From assembly GCA_016794365.1 (NCBI GenBank), contig JAEUKB010000017.1, positions 62,001 to 126,000 of the forward strand: 64,000 nucleotides of DNA, written 5' to 3'. Each line of letters begins with the position of its first letter. Position 1 is the first letter of the stretch. The translations under genes and the position numbers were made by a program. This DNA comes from Myxococcales bacterium. GTDB lineage: Bacteria > Myxococcota_A > Polyangia > Palsa-1104 > JAEUJZ01. Under the pieces are notes generated by a model. The model was given only the letters and a program-made list of their open reading frames with translations, made no database searches and was not told where the DNA came from. Below are positions 1 to 7,760 of the stretch, piece by piece.

Positions 1-1591
1 ACAGGTGAAACAGCGCAGCGACTCGCACGATCTTGCCGATGAGCTTCCCGGCCCAGCCGCGCAAGTCGTACAGACTGCCGCTGGGCCTTAGCTGCGGCTC
101 GATCTGCCAGTGCAAGCGCTCGTACTCTGTGACCGCATCCGGTGACAGTGAGAGCCGGTGCGGAACGTCGGGCCGATCGATGCGCAGACACCGCAACATC
201 GCCTCTGTGTAAGCGCTGGCAACGTGGGCGGGAATCGCGGGGCTGTTTGGGGCCCGATTGCCAACCTGGGAATCGGTAGGGAGTGCAAACAGGAACCGAG
301 CGACCAGCCCGCGATCTTCCAGCTCGCGCCGCTCGGTGAGCTTTTGCAGCGTCGCGGGCTGTGTGGTAAGGACAATCGCCAGCGCGGGCCGCTGAACTTC
401 CGCGACTTCGCGTTCTGCACTCGCTCGGTGACTGCCGAACGATTCGCCATCGTAGGACTTCAGAAACACATCAAGGTTTGGCTCGCGGTCATAGTGTCCG
501 GCCATGCGGTCAAACACTCCGCCACCCTCGGGGGAAGAGAGCAGCGCAAAGCCCCCAGTCCGAGACATGAGCTTTGCTAGTCCTTCGGCTGTGGTGTCCC
601 CGGTCACAAATTCCCAAGCGGGCGGGGGTTTTAGTTGGTCGAGCTTTTCGCGCAGACGCTTGGCCCGGTCGCATGCGTCGCCGTGGTGCGGGCTTCCCGC
701 TTTGGCTCGCTTGCGATCTTGGATGGCTTGATCGTACTCCGCCTGAAGTCCGGCGCGCTCTGATTCATACTCCGAGCGCAGCGGCGCAAGCTGCTCTTTG
801 CGCTCGCGCTGGTAGTCGTCAATCGGTTTCGCAAACTGTCCAAACGTCGAGCTTTTTCGCTCGGAAACGTCCGCCGCAACGACACAGTACAGAGACAGCG
901 CTTCTGTGTGACCGTTCGGTAGTGTAGCCACCACTTTGCCAGCGAAGGCCGCCGACAAGGTGCCCAAACCGATGAGTGCAGGCATCGAGCGCGGAACCTG
1001 TGAATAGGCCGCAACGGCTTGGACAAACTCCGCGAGCACAGGCGGCAAAGCCAGCTCTGGCCACGGCGGCGGCACAGAATCAGCAAAAGGCAGGGGCGGG
1101 CCAGGCTCACCGGGCCAACCGTCAGCATCAGCAGCGAGCCGATCGCGTTCGCCTTGTAGACTCCGAATCTGCGCGGCCAGCTCTCTGTGTCGCACTTCCG
1201 ACACGTTCTGGTCAGCCTGCTGTGTCCGCAGAAGCGCAAGCTGCCGATCGTGCGCGGCCAGCTTCACCGCACGGGCCAGATTCACAAAACCGAAAACCGG
1301 CGCTTGCGTCGCAAGCTCTGACACGTAGGCTTCCGAGCCGTGCGCTTTCAGATGGTGGGCGGTTTCCTTCGCCTGCATCCGTGCCCACGTACTCATCAGG
1401 CTGGGCTGCTCCCCATCTGCCACTTGCGCCAACATCGCCGCGAAGATCTGCCGATGATGTGGGCCGAAGAAATCATCCGGGCTGAGTCCTACGCCGCGCG
1501 CTTTCGGCAGTGCGTCCGCGCAGACCAAACACGCGCCCAACAGTGCGCGCTCTGCCTTGTCTGTCTCTGGGGTTGGTAGTACGGTGTTCAT
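1..1591 (-). CDS. DnaB-N / DUF3987 primase-helicase-like protein (C-terminus off window)
   Basis: About 530 residues are visible and the frame is open to the left edge, so the C-terminus is missing. Residues 5-100 resemble the N-terminal domain of replicative DnaB helicase (KAERALLGACL, then PDDFFGPHHRQIFAAM). From about residue 170 the protein matches DUF3987 (YfjI-type), with a degenerate nucleotide-binding loop around ADVSERKSSTF. Such proteins usually sit in phages, satellites and plasmids and are thought to act in replication. The ATG at 1591 overlaps the TGA of the upstream gene (ATGA), implying translational coupling. The exact biochemical role is not known from sequence. Confidence 0.83.
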   Translation of the reverse strand, partial: MNTVLPTPETDKAERALLGACLVCADALPKARGVGLSPDDFFGPHHRQIFAAMLAQVADGEQPSLMSTWARMQAKETAHHLKAHGSEAYVSELATQAPVFGFVNLARAVKLAAHDRQLALLRTQQADQNVSEVRHRELAAQIRSLQGERDRLAADADGWPGEPGPPLPFADSVPPPWPELALPPVLAEFVQAVAAYSQVPRSMPALIGLGTLSAAFAGKVVATLPNGHTEALSLYCVVAADVSERKSSTFGQFAKPIDDYQRERKEQLAPLRSEYESERAGLQAEYDQAIQDRKRAKAGSPHHGDACDRAKRLREKLDQLKPPPAWEFVTGDTTAEGLAKLMSRTGGFALLSSPEGGGVFDRMAGHYDREPNLDVFLKSYDGESFGSHRASAEREVAEVQRPALAIVLTTQPATLQKLTERRELEDRGLVARFLFALPTDSQVGNRAPNSPAIPAHVASAYTEAMLRCLRIDRPDVPHRLSLSPDAVTEYERLHWQIEPQLRPSGSLYDLRGWAGKLIGKIVRVAALFHL

Positions 1592-1860
1592 GCTGTTTTG
1601 CTTCCTTGCGAGCGCTCGACCTTGCCCGTCGGGCGTTTCGTGTTTTTGGGGGTTGGCTTTCTCCGTTCATTCATTGCGCTGCGCTGACGCTGCCGAAGCT
1701 TCGCCACGCTGCAATCAATCCGTGCGTGATCTGCTTCGGTGAGTCCGCTCTCGTCTGTCTGCCCCTCATCAGGCGGCATCAAGTCGAGCAGCTGCACAAG
1801 AATGGGCCGAGCAACTGCGAGCAGCCGATCTGCGAGCCGTTCCGATTCACGCTGGGGCAT
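1588..1860 (-). CDS. Small hypothetical protein coupled to the DUF3987 gene
   Basis: A 90-residue basic protein starting MPQRESERLADRLL, with no family I recognise. The start at 1860 is chosen because GAGGAG lies 7 nt upstream and the start overlaps the last codons of the HTH gene; a longer start at 1932 would overlap that gene by 86 bp. The C-terminal third is rich in Lys and Arg (KPTPKNTKRPTGK), which fits nucleic-acid binding. It overlaps the DUF3987 gene by 4 bp, so the three genes 2119 to 1 form one transcription unit. Confidence 0.7.
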   Translation of the reverse strand: MPQRESERLADRLLAVARPILVQLLDLMPPDEGQTDESGLTEADHARIDCSVAKLRQRQRSAMNERRKPTPKNTKRPTGKVERSQGSKTA

Positions 1861-2119
1861 GATCGGACTCCTCATCGCGCAAGGTGTCGGTTTGGCCGGT
1901 TGCGAAGTGCCACCCTGACGCTCCGACGGCATCGAATAGCGCCTGAAAGACGCGATCAGAGCCAGGGCGTGAGCCTGCTATCACATACAAAAGGTGCCGA
2001 AGGGAACGGCCAGAAGCCCTGGCGACCTCTGAGAAGGTCCGTTCCCGCAAAGCAAGGGCAGCTTTGAATCGAGCGAAGTTGATTTTTGGACGAGGCTTGT
2101 TTTGTTCAGTCGTGAGCAT
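1847..2119 (-). CDS. Small HTH DNA-binding protein of the element
   Basis: A 90-residue protein whose centre (about residues 22-65: FKAALALRERTFSEVARASGRSL, broken here as FKAALALRERT and FSEVARASGRSL, then LLYVIAGSRPGS and VFQALFDAVG) reads like a Cro/CI-type helix-turn-helix. It is the first gene of the element operon and probably a transcriptional regulator or replication accessory factor. Its 3' end overlaps the next start. The HTH is judged by eye and no specific family is assigned. Confidence 0.65.
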   Translation of the reverse strand: MLTTEQNKPRPKINFARFKAALALRERTFSEVARASGRSLRHLLYVIAGSRPGSDRVFQALFDAVGASGWHFATGQTDTLRDEESDHAPA

Positions 2120-2164
2120 GCCGCAAGCCTAGGGATGCGGCAGATGCGTCACAAGCGATGCGCC

Positions 2165-2968
2165 TTATTTGGGTGGGACACAAATAGGGGGGGGGATCTT
2201 TTTGCCGGACACAAATAGGGGGGGGGCGTTCTGCCGTTGAAGATACTTTCGCTTGCGCTGCAATGCCTTTGCTAACCGCTGCGTCTCACGGGCTACGTCC
2301 GAAGAAACCAGCCAGCCGGGAATTTCTTGCCTTTCCGCGGCAAGAAACAATCGTTTGGCTAAACTCCTAACGTTTTGTACCTTGCCGTCTTCAACCAATC
2401 TGAGCAGATTCCACTCTGGGACACCAAAGGGATGGCCTCTAGTTGGTTTGTCTTGGACCGTGTTTTCCGTGAGAAAGTAACTGGCGATGTTCCTTAGATT
2501 TGCAATAAGCCCGAACAATCTCACGGCCACGGGCTTATCCTTGATGTTGTCCGGCTCTGAGATCTTCGCCAGCATGTCGAGACAAAGCAGCTTAGCAAAG
2601 GACTCCTGTCGCATGGACGCAATCGCACGTTTTGAATCCTTGATCTGACGCTCAAACCTGCGATACAATTTGAGCGTGTGTTCCTGTTTATCGACTTCGC
2701 CTAGATGTATGCCCACTTGGCTTTGGTAATGCTTTGCGATGTTATCGCCTGAATTGACCATTTCGGTTAAATGACGGTGGATCTTTCTGGTCTGTTTCTC
2801 TTCTTTTTCAATTACGTATCTTCCAATTGCCATTGTTATATCATATTTATCTCCATATTCATCTCGCATGAGGCGATCAATGTATTCTTTGGGGTCTGGA
2901 TTGTCCTGCATAAACTTCTTCCAATCCTCTTTGGTCCAGTCGGCGCTTGGCCACGATATTGGAGACAT
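2165..2968 (-). CDS. Hypothetical protein with repeat-encoded C-terminal tail
   Basis: A 267-residue, highly charged, mostly helical protein with no recognised domain. It has no signal peptide or membrane segment. The last about 20 residues are encoded by two copies of a 20-bp repeat, each ending in nine C on the coding strand, so the tail reads PPLFVSGKK and then PPPICVPPK. Slippage in either C tract would change or extend the tail. It is divergent from the + gene at 3088, with 119 bp between them for promoters. Function unknown; probably element cargo. Confidence 0.6.
   Translation of the reverse strand: MSPISWPSADWTKEDWKKFMQDNPDPKEYIDRLMRDEYGDKYDITMAIGRYVIEKEEKQTRKIHRHLTEMVNSGDNIAKHYQSQVGIHLGEVDKQEHTLKLYRRFERQIKDSKRAIASMRQESFAKLLCLDMLAKISEPDNIKDKPVAVRLFGLIANLRNIASYFLTENTVQDKPTRGHPFGVPEWNLLRLVEDGKVQNVRSLAKRLFLAAERQEIPGWLVSSDVARETQRLAKALQRKRKYLQRQNAPPLFVSGKKIPPPICVPPK
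2176..2226. repeat. 20-bp direct repeat with paired G9 tracts
   Basis: GGACACAAATAGGGGGGGGG occurs at 2176-2195 and again at 2207-2226, 31 bp apart, inside the 3' end of the minus-strand gene at 2165-2968. Both copies end in a run of nine G. Long homopolymers in a repeat are typical slippage sites. Confidence 0.9.
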
Positions 2969-3087
2969 GCCCCGTCATTATCATGACTTATTCGAAAAAT
3001 CGCCCCAGATCGCCGCACAACACGTTCCACATGCTAGTGTTGGCCCCCCTCGGTCAGTGAACGCTACCGACTGAGACAAGTTAACAA

Positions 3088-3531
3088 ATGCACACTTCTT
3101 CGGAGCAAGCGATAAGAGCCTATGCCCTTCGGGTTGAACAGGGCATGACCTATCGGCAGGTCGGTAGTGCGCTTGGCGTCAGCTCGACTGCTGCATTCAA
3201 CTGGGTCAAGGGGGTCGCAGAATCCCTGGCTGTGGACTACAAAGAACAGGCAGCGGCAGTGCGGCAAATCGAGCTAGACAGGCTCGACAGCATAGCCTGC
3301 AATTTGCTGTCTAGACTGCCAACTGCAACCCCTGAGCAAGCAGCCAAGATCGCGGTTTCGTTCATCCGAGTCAGTGAGAGTCAGCGAAAGCTGCTGGGGC
3401 TCGACGAGCCAAAGCAGGTGGAGCTTACCGGCGGCGTGCTCTACGCGGTCAAAGAAGCATCCCCTGATTGCGAGGCATGGAGTAAGCCGCATGCAGCCGG
3501 TCCCGATTTCACCACGATGAAACCGGCATAG
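3088..3531 (+). CDS. HTH / terminase-small-subunit-like protein
   Basis: A 147-residue protein. Residues about 5-45 (MTYRQVGSALGVSSTAAFNWVK, cited here as MTYRQVGSALG and SSTAAFNWVK) form a transposase/terminase-type helix-turn-helix, followed by a helical segment (AAKIAVSFIRVSESQRKLLGLD) like those in phage small terminase subunits. In a phage satellite this would recognise packaging DNA; it could equally be a plain regulator. No large terminase is next to it in the window. It is divergent from the gene at 2165-2968. Confidence 0.55.
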   Translation: MHTSSEQAIRAYALRVEQGMTYRQVGSALGVSSTAAFNWVKGVAESLAVDYKEQAAAVRQIELDRLDSIACNLLSRLPTATPEQAAKIAVSFIRVSESQRKLLGLDEPKQVELTGGVLYAVKEASPDCEAWSKPHAAGPDFTTMKPA

Positions 3532-3657
3532 TTGAAATTTCTGAAATTTTCCGAGACTACAGACGGGGGGCGGACTTCGCAGGACTACATTCGCTACCTG
3601 TTGAGGGTCATGGTGAAGGGCTTGGGCAGGTTCGCTAAGATCTCGCGCCACTGAGGT

Positions 3658-4440
3658 CTAAGGTTCCAAACTGATCCCCGCTTCCTTTGCGCATGTCCAC
3701 CACCACGAGGCATTGTATTTGGTCGGTGCGTGGCGGAAGTACTCAGGACTCTTGATGAGTGCTTGATAACCAGTGGGAGCCTTTTCTGAGTACTGAATCG
3801 TGACAAAGTTGCCTCTCAATGGCCCACCGACGATTTGATAGAAGGTGGCTCCTTGTCCCATGAGTCCAGGTCGGTCGCACATCTTGGCCACTTGCCCAAA
3901 CCGACTTGGCCGAAGATCAGACGATGCCGCAGGACTCAACGTCACGTTCCACGCACCCTTATGCCCGTGGAGAAATCCAACATCCGCTAACGTGAGGCCA
4001 GGGAGGGATAGATCACAATGTTGATGGTCAGTCTCCTGGTGGCATTCCGGAGCCTTTCGCCTCGGACCAATTCGAAGATAGCTGGCTAGCTGTTCAAGCC
4101 ATGGACCCGGCGCAACAACATCAATGTCAGCTTGTGGTTCAGGCGTCTTTTCGCTAGCAGCCTGGTGGGGGTCCTTGGTCTCTGGTGTGGGTTCCTGTTT
4201 GGATAATACCTTTCCCACGACAGCCATGAAGATGAGCAGGGCAAGCGGAGCGCCAAACATCACACCCAAGATGTACTTCCATACTGGCATGCCTGCGGAT
4301 GTTGGACGGCGCAGCCAGGCAATTACACCGATGATCTGGTCTAGCCCTGGTCGAGTCTTTGCCCTTCGTCCAGTCGGCGGCTTGTCGTGCTCGGCAACGG
4401 CATTGTGCGTACTTGGGAGCAACGGCTTGTGACGTTCCAT
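3658..4440 (-). CDS. Hypothetical single-pass membrane protein
   Basis: A 260-residue protein from the ATG at 4440. A longer reading frame reaches 4614, but no ribosome binding site favours it. Residues about 54-75 (WKYILGVMFGAPLALLIFM) form one membrane segment. A Pro/Glu-rich linker follows, then a 160-residue extracytoplasmic region with Cys residues (CHQETDHQHCDLS, KMCDRPG, WWTCAKEAG) that could pair as disulfides. The family is not recognised. It is the last gene before the element boundary. Confidence 0.5.
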   Translation of the reverse strand: MERHKPLLPSTHNAVAEHDKPPTGRRAKTRPGLDQIIGVIAWLRRPTSAGMPVWKYILGVMFGAPLALLIFMAVVGKVLSKQEPTPETKDPHQAASEKTPEPQADIDVVAPGPWLEQLASYLRIGPRRKAPECHQETDHQHCDLSLPGLTLADVGFLHGHKGAWNVTLSPAASSDLRPSRFGQVAKMCDRPGLMGQGATFYQIVGGPLRGNFVTIQYSEKAPTGYQALIKSPEYFRHAPTKYNASWWWTCAKEAGISLEP

Positions 4441-4614
4441 GGCAGATCGGTCGCCTGTCAGCTGTTTCTTTGCAAGCCCATAGTTTTGCCCACACGATGC
4501 AGACGGCCAAAGATGCTGTAAGGTCACGCTCTGCAGATCGATCAGGAAGGCGATTTCGCCAGCACTGCGCGCACCTTCCCGCGCAGCCCGACCTTCCTGC
4601 GCCATAGCGGCCAA

Positions 4615-4704
4615 CTGTCCCCCACTGTCCAGCCCCTAGGGACACATCGAAAGAGCAGGGCAGCGACGACAAGCGGCGCAAGTGTCCATCTGTCCAGACT
4701 GTCC
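4615..4704. repeat. Cluster of CTGTCC motifs near the element end
   Basis: CTGTCC occurs at 4615-4620, 4625-4630, 4690-4695 and 4699-4704, with a further TGTCC at 4683-4687. The cluster sits in the roughly 440-bp gene-free stretch between the last element gene and the tRNA fragment. The position would fit arm-type integrase or excisionase sites, or replication iterons. Only the repetition is seen; the role is inferred. Confidence 0.5.
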
Positions 4705-4808
4705 CATGGGTTCATCAGGAAACCGGGTCGGACTGTCGGTTTTTGGAGCGACTGACACGCTAGCGCCAAGCTGATTTTCCGCGTTTTTCTCAGACGGGAG
4801 CCAAATCA

Positions 4809-4850
4809 TTTACCCAGCGCTCTCACTCGATTTTTACCCGCTGGGGTAAA
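4809..4850. repeat. Imperfect inverted repeat beside the attachment site
   Basis: TTTACCCAGCG at 4809-4819 faces CGCTGGGGTAAA at 4839-4850, with one extra G in the right arm. The spacer contains a second direct copy of TTTACCC at 4833-4839. It lies about 50 bp from the tRNA fragment, so it may be a recombination or excisionase site. No gene is supported between 4441 and 5162. Confidence 0.5.
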
Positions 4851-4885
4851 TTTTGAAGCGGATTTCTCGACGGGAACACCGCACC

Positions 4886-4945
4886 GTTTTTGAGTTTGAG
4901 GTGCTAGCGGGTAACACCTTGGGGGTTCGAGTCCCCCCCTTCGCA
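4886..4945 (+). pseudogene. tRNA-Leu-type 3' fragment, probable attachment site
   Basis: The 3' part of a class II tRNA is clear: a long variable arm with GGTG/CACC (4900-4918), a T-arm GGGGG-TTCGAGT-CCCCC (4921-4937), the acceptor 3' strand CCTTCGC (4938-4944) and discriminator A at 4945, with no encoded CCA. The matching 5' acceptor strand GCGAAGG and a D-arm are absent upstream, and the anticodon stem does not pair, so the gene is truncated. The T-arm and acceptor closely resemble bacterial tRNA-Leu. Identity with the intact tRNA probably begins near the anticodon loop. Likely the attR of the element. Confidence 0.75.
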
Positions 4946-4948
4946 CGA

Positions 4949-4977
4949 GGCCACAATCCAAACGGGTTGTGGCCTTT
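4949..4977 (+). terminator. Rho-independent terminator behind the tRNA fragment
   Basis: GGCCACAATCC pairs with GGGTTGTGGCC (11 bp, one G-U wobble) around a 4-nt loop, followed by TTT. It sits three bases after the tRNA 3' end and is presumably the original tRNA terminator kept at the junction. Confidence 0.75.
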
Positions 4978-5007
4978 GTCATTTCTAGGGTCCAAAAACC
5001 TCCCATT

Positions 5008-5116
5008 CACTTTGGGATGGGTCCAGACCCTGGCGGATCTCCGCATCAACCACTTTGGGATGGGTCCAGACCCTGGCAGATCTCCGCATCGCCCACTTGG
5101 GGAACGGTCTAGACCC
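5008..5116. repeat. 43-bp tandem repeats (two full, one partial)
   Basis: Two 43-bp units begin CACTTTGGGATGGGTCCAGA at 5008 and 5051 and differ at a few positions. A third, more diverged partial copy (CACTTGGGGAACGGTCTAGA) begins at 5094. They lie just outside the tRNA-fragment junction and downstream of the CBM21 gene. No open frame supports coding. Confidence 0.85.
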
Positions 5117-5162
5117 TTACGTGAGGGGACGGCGGGCTGGTTTGAGAGCGTGGGGACCTGGG

Positions 5163-5939
5163 CTAGGGCATGCGGGTGACGGTGGTGCGGTAGTTGCGCG
5201 AGAAGTTGTTGTCCCAATAGGTGACGCCAGCGACCGTGTACGAGATGGCGTAGTCCACCGTGGCAGCGCTGCCGAGGTCGAGCGTGAAGTACCACTGCTC
5301 TAAGCCGAAGCGGTTGGGGTTGGGAGTGGCGCTGTAGTAGGCCCAGCTGGGTCCGCCGTAGGTCGCGTAGGCTTCTTGAACGGTGCGCCAGCCGTCCGTT
5401 GAGTAGACGATCCGCACCTGCTTGGCATAGGCCAGGTTGCGCAGCACGACAGAGCCCGTGTAGGTGGTGCCGGGCCCGGTGGTGTAGGTAGGCGAAAACC
5501 CGGCGTTGTGGACGTTGCCGCGCTGTAAAAAGCCGCCAGCGCTGGCCGCAAGGAAGTACCCGCTGCCGCCGTTGTCGTCCAAGTGGACCGTGCCACCTGT
5601 GCCGCAGCGGATCGAAAACTGAAGGTCGTGTGGGGTGTAAGGGATCGAGTGATGGGCGCGGTAGAGGCTCGGGCTCTTGCCATCGCCATCCAGTCGCTTG
5701 GCGGGCAGATCGGTCCAGCCAGAGCCGTCATCGAGACGAACGACCACGCTGTCTGCACAGGCAATCGGGTCGGCGACGATGTCAAACTGCGCGCCCTGGG
5801 TGTCCCAGTGGTACGGGTGGGTCACGACGCTGCTGGCATACAGCAGCGAGACGGCGGGATCGGCCTGGGCAGTGGCAGACGCCGCAGTCAAAACGGTCAG
5901 GGCAGCCGCAGCGAAGAGGGCATGACAAACACGCGACAT
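5163..5939 (-). CDS. Secreted CBM21-type carbohydrate-binding protein
   Basis: 258 residues with a Sec signal peptide (residues 1-26, ending ASATAQA). The C-terminal part (about 160-258) has the CBM21 pattern: VRIVYSTDGWRT, a following aromatic strand, then YWDNNFSRNY at the end. CBM21 binds starch or glycogen, best known from amylases and glycogen-targeting phosphatase subunits. No catalytic domain is attached, so this would be a free, exported polysaccharide-binding protein. It stands alone, 108 bp from the upstream gene. Confidence 0.72.
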   Translation of the reverse strand: MSRVCHALFAAAALTVLTAASATAQADPAVSLLYASSVVTHPYHWDTQGAQFDIVADPIACADSVVVRLDDGSGWTDLPAKRLDGDGKSPSLYRAHHSIPYTPHDLQFSIRCGTGGTVHLDDNGGSGYFLAASAGGFLQRGNVHNAGFSPTYTTGPGTTYTGSVVLRNLAYAKQVRIVYSTDGWRTVQEAYATYGGPSWAYYSATPNPNRFGLEQWYFTLDLGSAATVDYAISYTVAGVTYWDNNFSRNYRTTVTRMP

Positions 5940-6047
5940 GGCAAAGGCTCCTTGGGAAGGGACAGCCGATCGACTACACGAAGCGGGACGGCGGTGACAA
6001 GCGGTGCGTAGGCAGGCAGTTGGCGAGGACAGAGCGGGCGCAGTGGG

Positions 6048-7694
6048 TCAGGTCTTGGCGGAGCTGGCCTTGCGGCGGCGGCGGCGACGAATCAGCATGG
6101 GCACACCAGCGACCAGACCGACCGCGACCACGTCAGCGACCAGCAGCTCGGGGGCATGCTCGGGGGCGGTGATGTTCTGCGGAGGCTTGGCCAGGTACTG
6201 TTGCAGGCGCGCTTCGCTGTCGGCCTGCATCTTGAGCTGCCGCTCGATCAAGCGCTTGTAGACTTCCTTGCGCAGCGCGTCTTTTTGCTCGAGCGTGCTG
6301 GCGTCCGCGATGGCTTTTTGCTCCAGGCTGACCCAGCGGCGTAGGGCTGTCCCCACCCGGCGGAAGGCGCGTGCCTGAAGCGCAAAGAACTCGTCATAGG
6401 CGGCCTTGTTCTTGTCGGTCTTGGAAACGACAAACTTTTCGGGATCGTCTCGCTCTTCGTTGAAGGTCGTGTGACGAGTCCGCAGCCTGGGGTCGGCAAT
6501 CGCCGCCGTGGCCCGATAGACATCGTCGCCTTCATGCGAAGACACATCGATGAGCGCGCGGGTGATGGCCATCCCGAACTCGCCGCGCTCGGGGTGCGGT
6601 CCCAGCTTGGCGAGCGCTTCATCCAGCAGCTTGGCAAACTCGGGATCGTCTTCGGTCATCGCAGTGACCAGCTTCTGGGCCTGCTCATCGCCCTTGCCGT
6701 CCAGGGCCGCTTGGAAGCGACGGAAGGTGTATTCCTCGCTGAGCGTGTGGTGGCTGGACAGGATGTCGATGCCGATGGACCCGAGCGAGCGCATCGGACC
6801 CAGATAGCCACCGCCGCTCCACAGGCCCATCTTGAGCCGCTCCATCGCGGCATCGAAGAAGAAGTCAAACAAGCCGACTTGTACGGTGTGGATCTGGTTG
6901 CCGATGTCTTCTAGGTAGTGAAAGCCCTGTCCGGCGTACTGCCACGACAGCTCTTTGGACGATGGCATGTCGGTCAGCGCAGCAATCAGCGATAGATCGA
7001 GATGAATCTGCGCCATCTCGGCAGCGAGGGTGATGATCGGTCCGTCTTCCCAGCCTGGCTTGCGGGCGAACCGTCTGGGCTCGTTCTTGAGCACATCGGC
7101 ATCGCCGGAAAACTCGACCTGGGCCAGACCATAGTGGGCATGAGCTTGGCTAGAGAGCGCACCCAGTCGTCCCATGTTGAGCAGCGCCGGATCAGCGGGC
7201 ACCGGCTGGCCGTACTTGTCCGACAGCGGCTGCCGCTTGTCGTTATAGGCCAGGCGCTCACGGTTGCGCCAGTCATCGTCCGGCTCGGCTGCACCCAAGG
7301 CCAGCACATCGAGCAGCGTCGCACCGGCCGGGAGCCGATCGTCGATGCGATCCAGGCCGTAGACTTGGCTGCTCGCCGAAAGCTGAAGAAACTGCTTCTG
7401 GGCAAACGCATCGAATGACTCTGCCGTGGGATAGCGCTTGAGCCATGCGTCTTTGAGGCTCGGCTCGCTGCGGGCGAAGGCATCAATGCCGGTACGCACG
7501 GTCGCAAACGCCGTCGGGCTTACCGGGGCCGCTGCTGCGTTCAGACCACTCTTGGTGAGAGAGCGACGCGACAGCTCGGTATGAATCGGGATCGCGTACC
7601 CATGCGAGACGGTCGGAGCACAGGCTCCCACGGCAGTCCCGAGCGCAAGGCAGCGAAGAAACCAAAGCGAGCGGGCAGGGCGGATCGGCTGCAT
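6048..7694 (-). CDS. Zinc-dependent phospholipase C / P1-nuclease-like protein with C-terminal anchor
   Basis: 548 residues. The N-terminus has a signal sequence with a possible lipobox (AVGAC, residues 21-25). Histidines and acidic residues spaced as in the PLC/S1-P1 nuclease fold are visible: IHTELSRRS (H38), AHAHYG (H185, H187), QIHLDL (H231) and FHYLEDIGNQIHT (H259, D263, H269), probably binding zinc. The C-terminus has a membrane segment (about 518-538) followed by a run of Arg and Lys, so it may be anchored at both ends. The substrate cannot be told from sequence; the family assignment is by motif only. Confidence 0.6.
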   Translation of the reverse strand: MQPIRPARSLWFLRCLALGTAVGACAPTVSHGYAIPIHTELSRRSLTKSGLNAAAAPVSPTAFATVRTGIDAFARSEPSLKDAWLKRYPTAESFDAFAQKQFLQLSASSQVYGLDRIDDRLPAGATLLDVLALGAAEPDDDWRNRERLAYNDKRQPLSDKYGQPVPADPALLNMGRLGALSSQAHAHYGLAQVEFSGDADVLKNEPRRFARKPGWEDGPIITLAAEMAQIHLDLSLIAALTDMPSSKELSWQYAGQGFHYLEDIGNQIHTVQVGLFDFFFDAAMERLKMGLWSGGGYLGPMRSLGSIGIDILSSHHTLSEEYTFRRFQAALDGKGDEQAQKLVTAMTEDDPEFAKLLDEALAKLGPHPERGEFGMAITRALIDVSSHEGDDVYRATAAIADPRLRTRHTTFNEERDDPEKFVVSKTDKNKAAYDEFFALQARAFRRVGTALRRWVSLEQKAIADASTLEQKDALRKEVYKRLIERQLKMQADSEARLQQYLAKPPQNITAPEHAPELLVADVVAVGLVAGVPMLIRRRRRRKASSAKT

Positions 7695-7760
7695 GCGCCC
7701 ATCGTATCGCTTTGCCGAGAGGAAGTGGGGGAAGATTGACGACGCAGTGCGTCGCTGAGG

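Larger units (their letters stand above)
1..4945. mobile_element. Right end of an integrated element (phage satellite, plasmid-like or ICE)
   Basis: The stretch carries a DnaB-N/DUF3987 replication protein, two small genes coupled to it, an HTH regulator, an HTH/terminase-small-like gene and orphan ORFs, and it ends exactly at a 3' fragment of a class II tRNA gene on the + strand. Integration into a tRNA 3' end leaves an intact tRNA at one junction and a duplicated 3' piece at the other, so the intact tRNA and the other junction should lie left of the window. No integrase is visible here, so it would be near the other end. The element content is seen; its integrated status is inferred. Confidence 0.6.

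Noticed and set aside
2116..3087. CRISPR-like array from the repeat at 2176-2226
   Set aside because: Only two copies with an 11-bp gap, inside a coding region.
4542..4769. 75-codon minus-strand frame with one hydrophobic stretch
   Set aside because: No ribosome binding site at either ATG, and it overlaps the CTGTCC cluster.
4850..4945. Complete tRNA gene
   Set aside because: The 5' acceptor strand, D-arm and a pairing anticodon stem are absent, so only a 3' fragment is supported.
4834..5295. 153-codon minus-strand frame containing RRGGLEPPR-like text in a neighbouring frame
   Set aside because: It is the antisense of the tRNA fragment and terminator plus tandem repeats; such translations are well-known artefacts of tRNA genes.
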